Part shown: positions 15,342 to 16,404 of the stretch, one piece after another | Layout: each line of letters opens with the position of its first letter | How positions within the stretch are numbered: position 1 is the stretch's first letter | Source: a bacterium | GTDB lineage: Bacteria; Pseudomonadota; Alphaproteobacteria; Rhizobiales; Xanthobacteraceae | DNA: 16,404 nt | Direction: 5' to 3' | NCBI GenBank assembly: GCA_029946075.1 | Contig: JAQSDT010000709.1 | Span: forward strand, 1 to 16,404 | Program-made: the position numbers and the translations under genes | The notes under the pieces: generated by a model | The model's input: the letters and a program-made list of their open reading frames with translations, nothing else | Database searches by the model: none | What the model was told of the DNA's origin: nothing

Positions 15342-16115
15342 TCAGTACTTGGCGATCACGGCGCCGCCGCCGAACTTGTAGCTGAGGCGGGCGGTGACCA
15401 TGTCGACGTCCTGACGGATGCGATCGACACGGGACAGAGCGCCACCCACCGTGGAGTTGAAGGTGACGTCGCGGCTGCCGAGGAAGCCGTGCACGTAGTC
15501 GACACCGAGCACCACGTTCGGCGTGATGCCGAAATCGATGCCGGCGCCGACCGCGCCACCCCAGCGGGTTTCGCTGCCGCGGTCGAAGACGACGCCGGTC
15601 GCGGTGACCGAGCCCTCGTACTTGTCGTTCACGCCCATCGCGCCGCCCTTGACGTAGAACAGCACGTTGTTGACGGCGTAACCGACCTGGCCGGTGAACA
15701 GGCCGATCGCGTCGATCCGCGAAGTGTTCGTGATGGCCGCGGTGAGCGCCGCCGGTGACGAGGTGCTGCTGCCGCGGAGGTTGGCCCAGTTGCCCTGCGC
15801 GTCCAGGCCGAACACCCAGGCCGCGGACTGCCAGCGATAGCCGAACTGACCGCCGACCACGCCGCCGGTTGCGTCATGGCAACCTTCGGCGACAGCGGGA
15901 TTGATGATGATGCCGAGGGCATTGTTGATGTCCCAGCACTTGCGGGACCAGGCACCGCCACCGTTGATACCGATGTAGAAGCCGCTCCAGTCGTACATCG
16001 CCGCAATCATCGGCGCCGGGGCTTTGGTGTAGGGGCGGGCTGCGAGGTCGGCGGCCGAAGCGGGAGCCAGGCTCAGCGCGAGCATTCCAACGGCAGCAGT
16101 CAGTATCTTCTTCAT
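15342..16115 (-). CDS. Outer-membrane beta-barrel protein (Omp25/31-like)
   Basis: A 257-residue outer-membrane protein. The Sec signal peptide MKKILTAAVGMLALSLAPASA is cleaved after residue 21. The mature start ADLAARPYTKAPAP followed by YDWSGFYIGINGGGAW at 41-56 is the standard opening of this rhizobial family. The rest alternates polar and hydrophobic residues in amphipathic strands (for example LFYVKGGAMGV, GGAVGAGIDFGI, VVLGVDYVHG) and ends VTARLSYKFGG then VIAKY, consistent with an eight-stranded barrel closed by an aromatic C-terminus. Two cysteines (60 and 79) in the first surface loop region could form a disulfide. The ATG at 16115 has GGGGAG seven bases upstream; an in-frame ATG at 16145 would put ten extra residues before the signal peptide. 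The gene lies directly downstream of a close paralogue whose end is at the window edge. Confidence 0.93.
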   Translation of the reverse strand: MKKILTAAVGMLALSLAPASAADLAARPYTKAPAPMIAAMYDWSGFYIGINGGGAWSRKCWDINNALGIIINPAVAEGCHDATGGVVGGQFGYRWQSAAWVFGLDAQGNWANLRGSSTSSPAALTAAITNTSRIDAIGLFTGQVGYAVNNVLFYVKGGAMGVNDKYEGSVTATGVVFDRGSETRWGGAVGAGIDFGITPNVVLGVDYVHGFLGSRDVTFNSTVGGALSRVDRIRQDVDMVTARLSYKFGGGAVIAKY

Positions 16116-16287
16116 CTTAATTCTCCCCAGGTTTTGAAAAACCACTTCGAAATACCTGAACCAAAATTTACAGGAATCTCGTGGAGGAGGCTGTCACCTC
16201 GAAGGCACACCCGAAAGAATTGCGGACATCGGGGCAGGTGCCTCCGGCCCGGATTTGCGACTTCAATACAGGCTTTGGCGCAAACAA

Positions 16288-16312
16288 AAAGGCCGGCGTG
16301 AAGCCGGCCTTT
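16288..16312 (-). terminator. Terminator of the upstream paralogous OMP gene
   Basis: The stem AAAGGCCGGC / GCCGGCCTTT with loop GTGAA is followed on the minus strand by TTTTTG. It shares the AAAGGCCGGC core with the terminator at 15296-15320. A smaller hairpin (GTCGCT-gaa-AGCGAC, 16323-16337) lies between it and the stop codon. Confidence 0.88.
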
Positions 16313-16339
16313 CCATCGTCAAGTCGCTGAAAGCGACGA

Positions 16340-16404
16340 TCAGTACCTTGCGACGATCGGGCCGCCGAACTTGTAGTTCAGGCGGGCGGTGACCAGATCG
16401 ACGT
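16340..16404 (-). CDS. C-terminal end of a second Omp25/31-like beta-barrel protein
   Basis: Only the last 20 residues and the stop are in the window: VDLVTARLNYKFGGPIVARY. They align with the end of the neighbouring barrel protein (VDMVTARLSYKFGG then VIAKY), differing by a few residues and a one-residue gap. This is the closing beta strand of a paralogous outer-membrane protein encoded upstream on the same strand, pointing to a tandem gene pair or a longer array beyond the window. Confidence 0.9.
   Translation of the reverse strand, partial: VDLVTARLNYKFGGPIVARY

Overview
This GC-rich window (roughly 63% by eye) looks like chromosomal DNA of an alphaproteobacterium in the Bradyrhizobium / Nitrobacteraceae group. 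The evidence is the overall gene style (small DUF1127, DUF2189, DUF3597, SPW-repeat and Omp25/31-type barrel proteins), an alphaproteobacterial LexA box (GAAC-N7-GAAC) in front of uvrA, and palindromic intergenic repeats of the kind scattered through Bradyrhizobium genomes. The taxon is inferred from recognised families and was not confirmed by a search. I see no insertion sequence, prophage, CRISPR array, rRNA or tRNA.

Left part (1-4000, all minus strand): the N-terminal three quarters of trmFO (tRNA m5U54 methyltransferase) runs off the left edge. It is followed by a 50-residue DUF1127 protein, a roughly 630 bp gene-poor stretch with an AT-rich 16-bp palindrome, an exported MltB-type lytic murein transglycosylase, and a six-helix DUF2189 membrane protein. 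Hairpins separate several of these as likely terminators.

Middle part (4100-8430, mixed strands): DUF3597 protein with a good sigma70-type promoter and a textbook terminator; a fumarylacetoacetate-hydrolase-family enzyme that carries a twin-arginine-like signal peptide; a 121-bp mosaic repeat of nested hairpins; a small GNAT-fold protein; a secreted seven-TPR protein; a four-helix SPW protein; an exported DUF3828 protein; and a 42-residue double CXXCXGXG zinc-knuckle protein divergent from it.

Right-middle part (8573-12021, plus strand): a probable operon in which a 19-codon leader ORF overlaps the start of an AMP-forming acyl-CoA synthetase, followed 4 bp later by a protein with two PPC/DUF296 domains and about 100 bp later by a small ABC-type ATPase. 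This is the least explained gene set in the window. It ends at an 85-bp inverted repeat that it shares, tail to tail, with uvrA.

Right end (12139-16404, minus strand): uvrA, with a LexA/SOS box 67 bp upstream and a Cys-to-Ser change in its first zinc module. Beyond it lie an outer-membrane beta-barrel protein and the last 20 residues of a close paralogue, each followed by a nearly identical GGCCGGC terminator hairpin. This indicates a tandem duplication. Most of the window is housekeeping or envelope genes.
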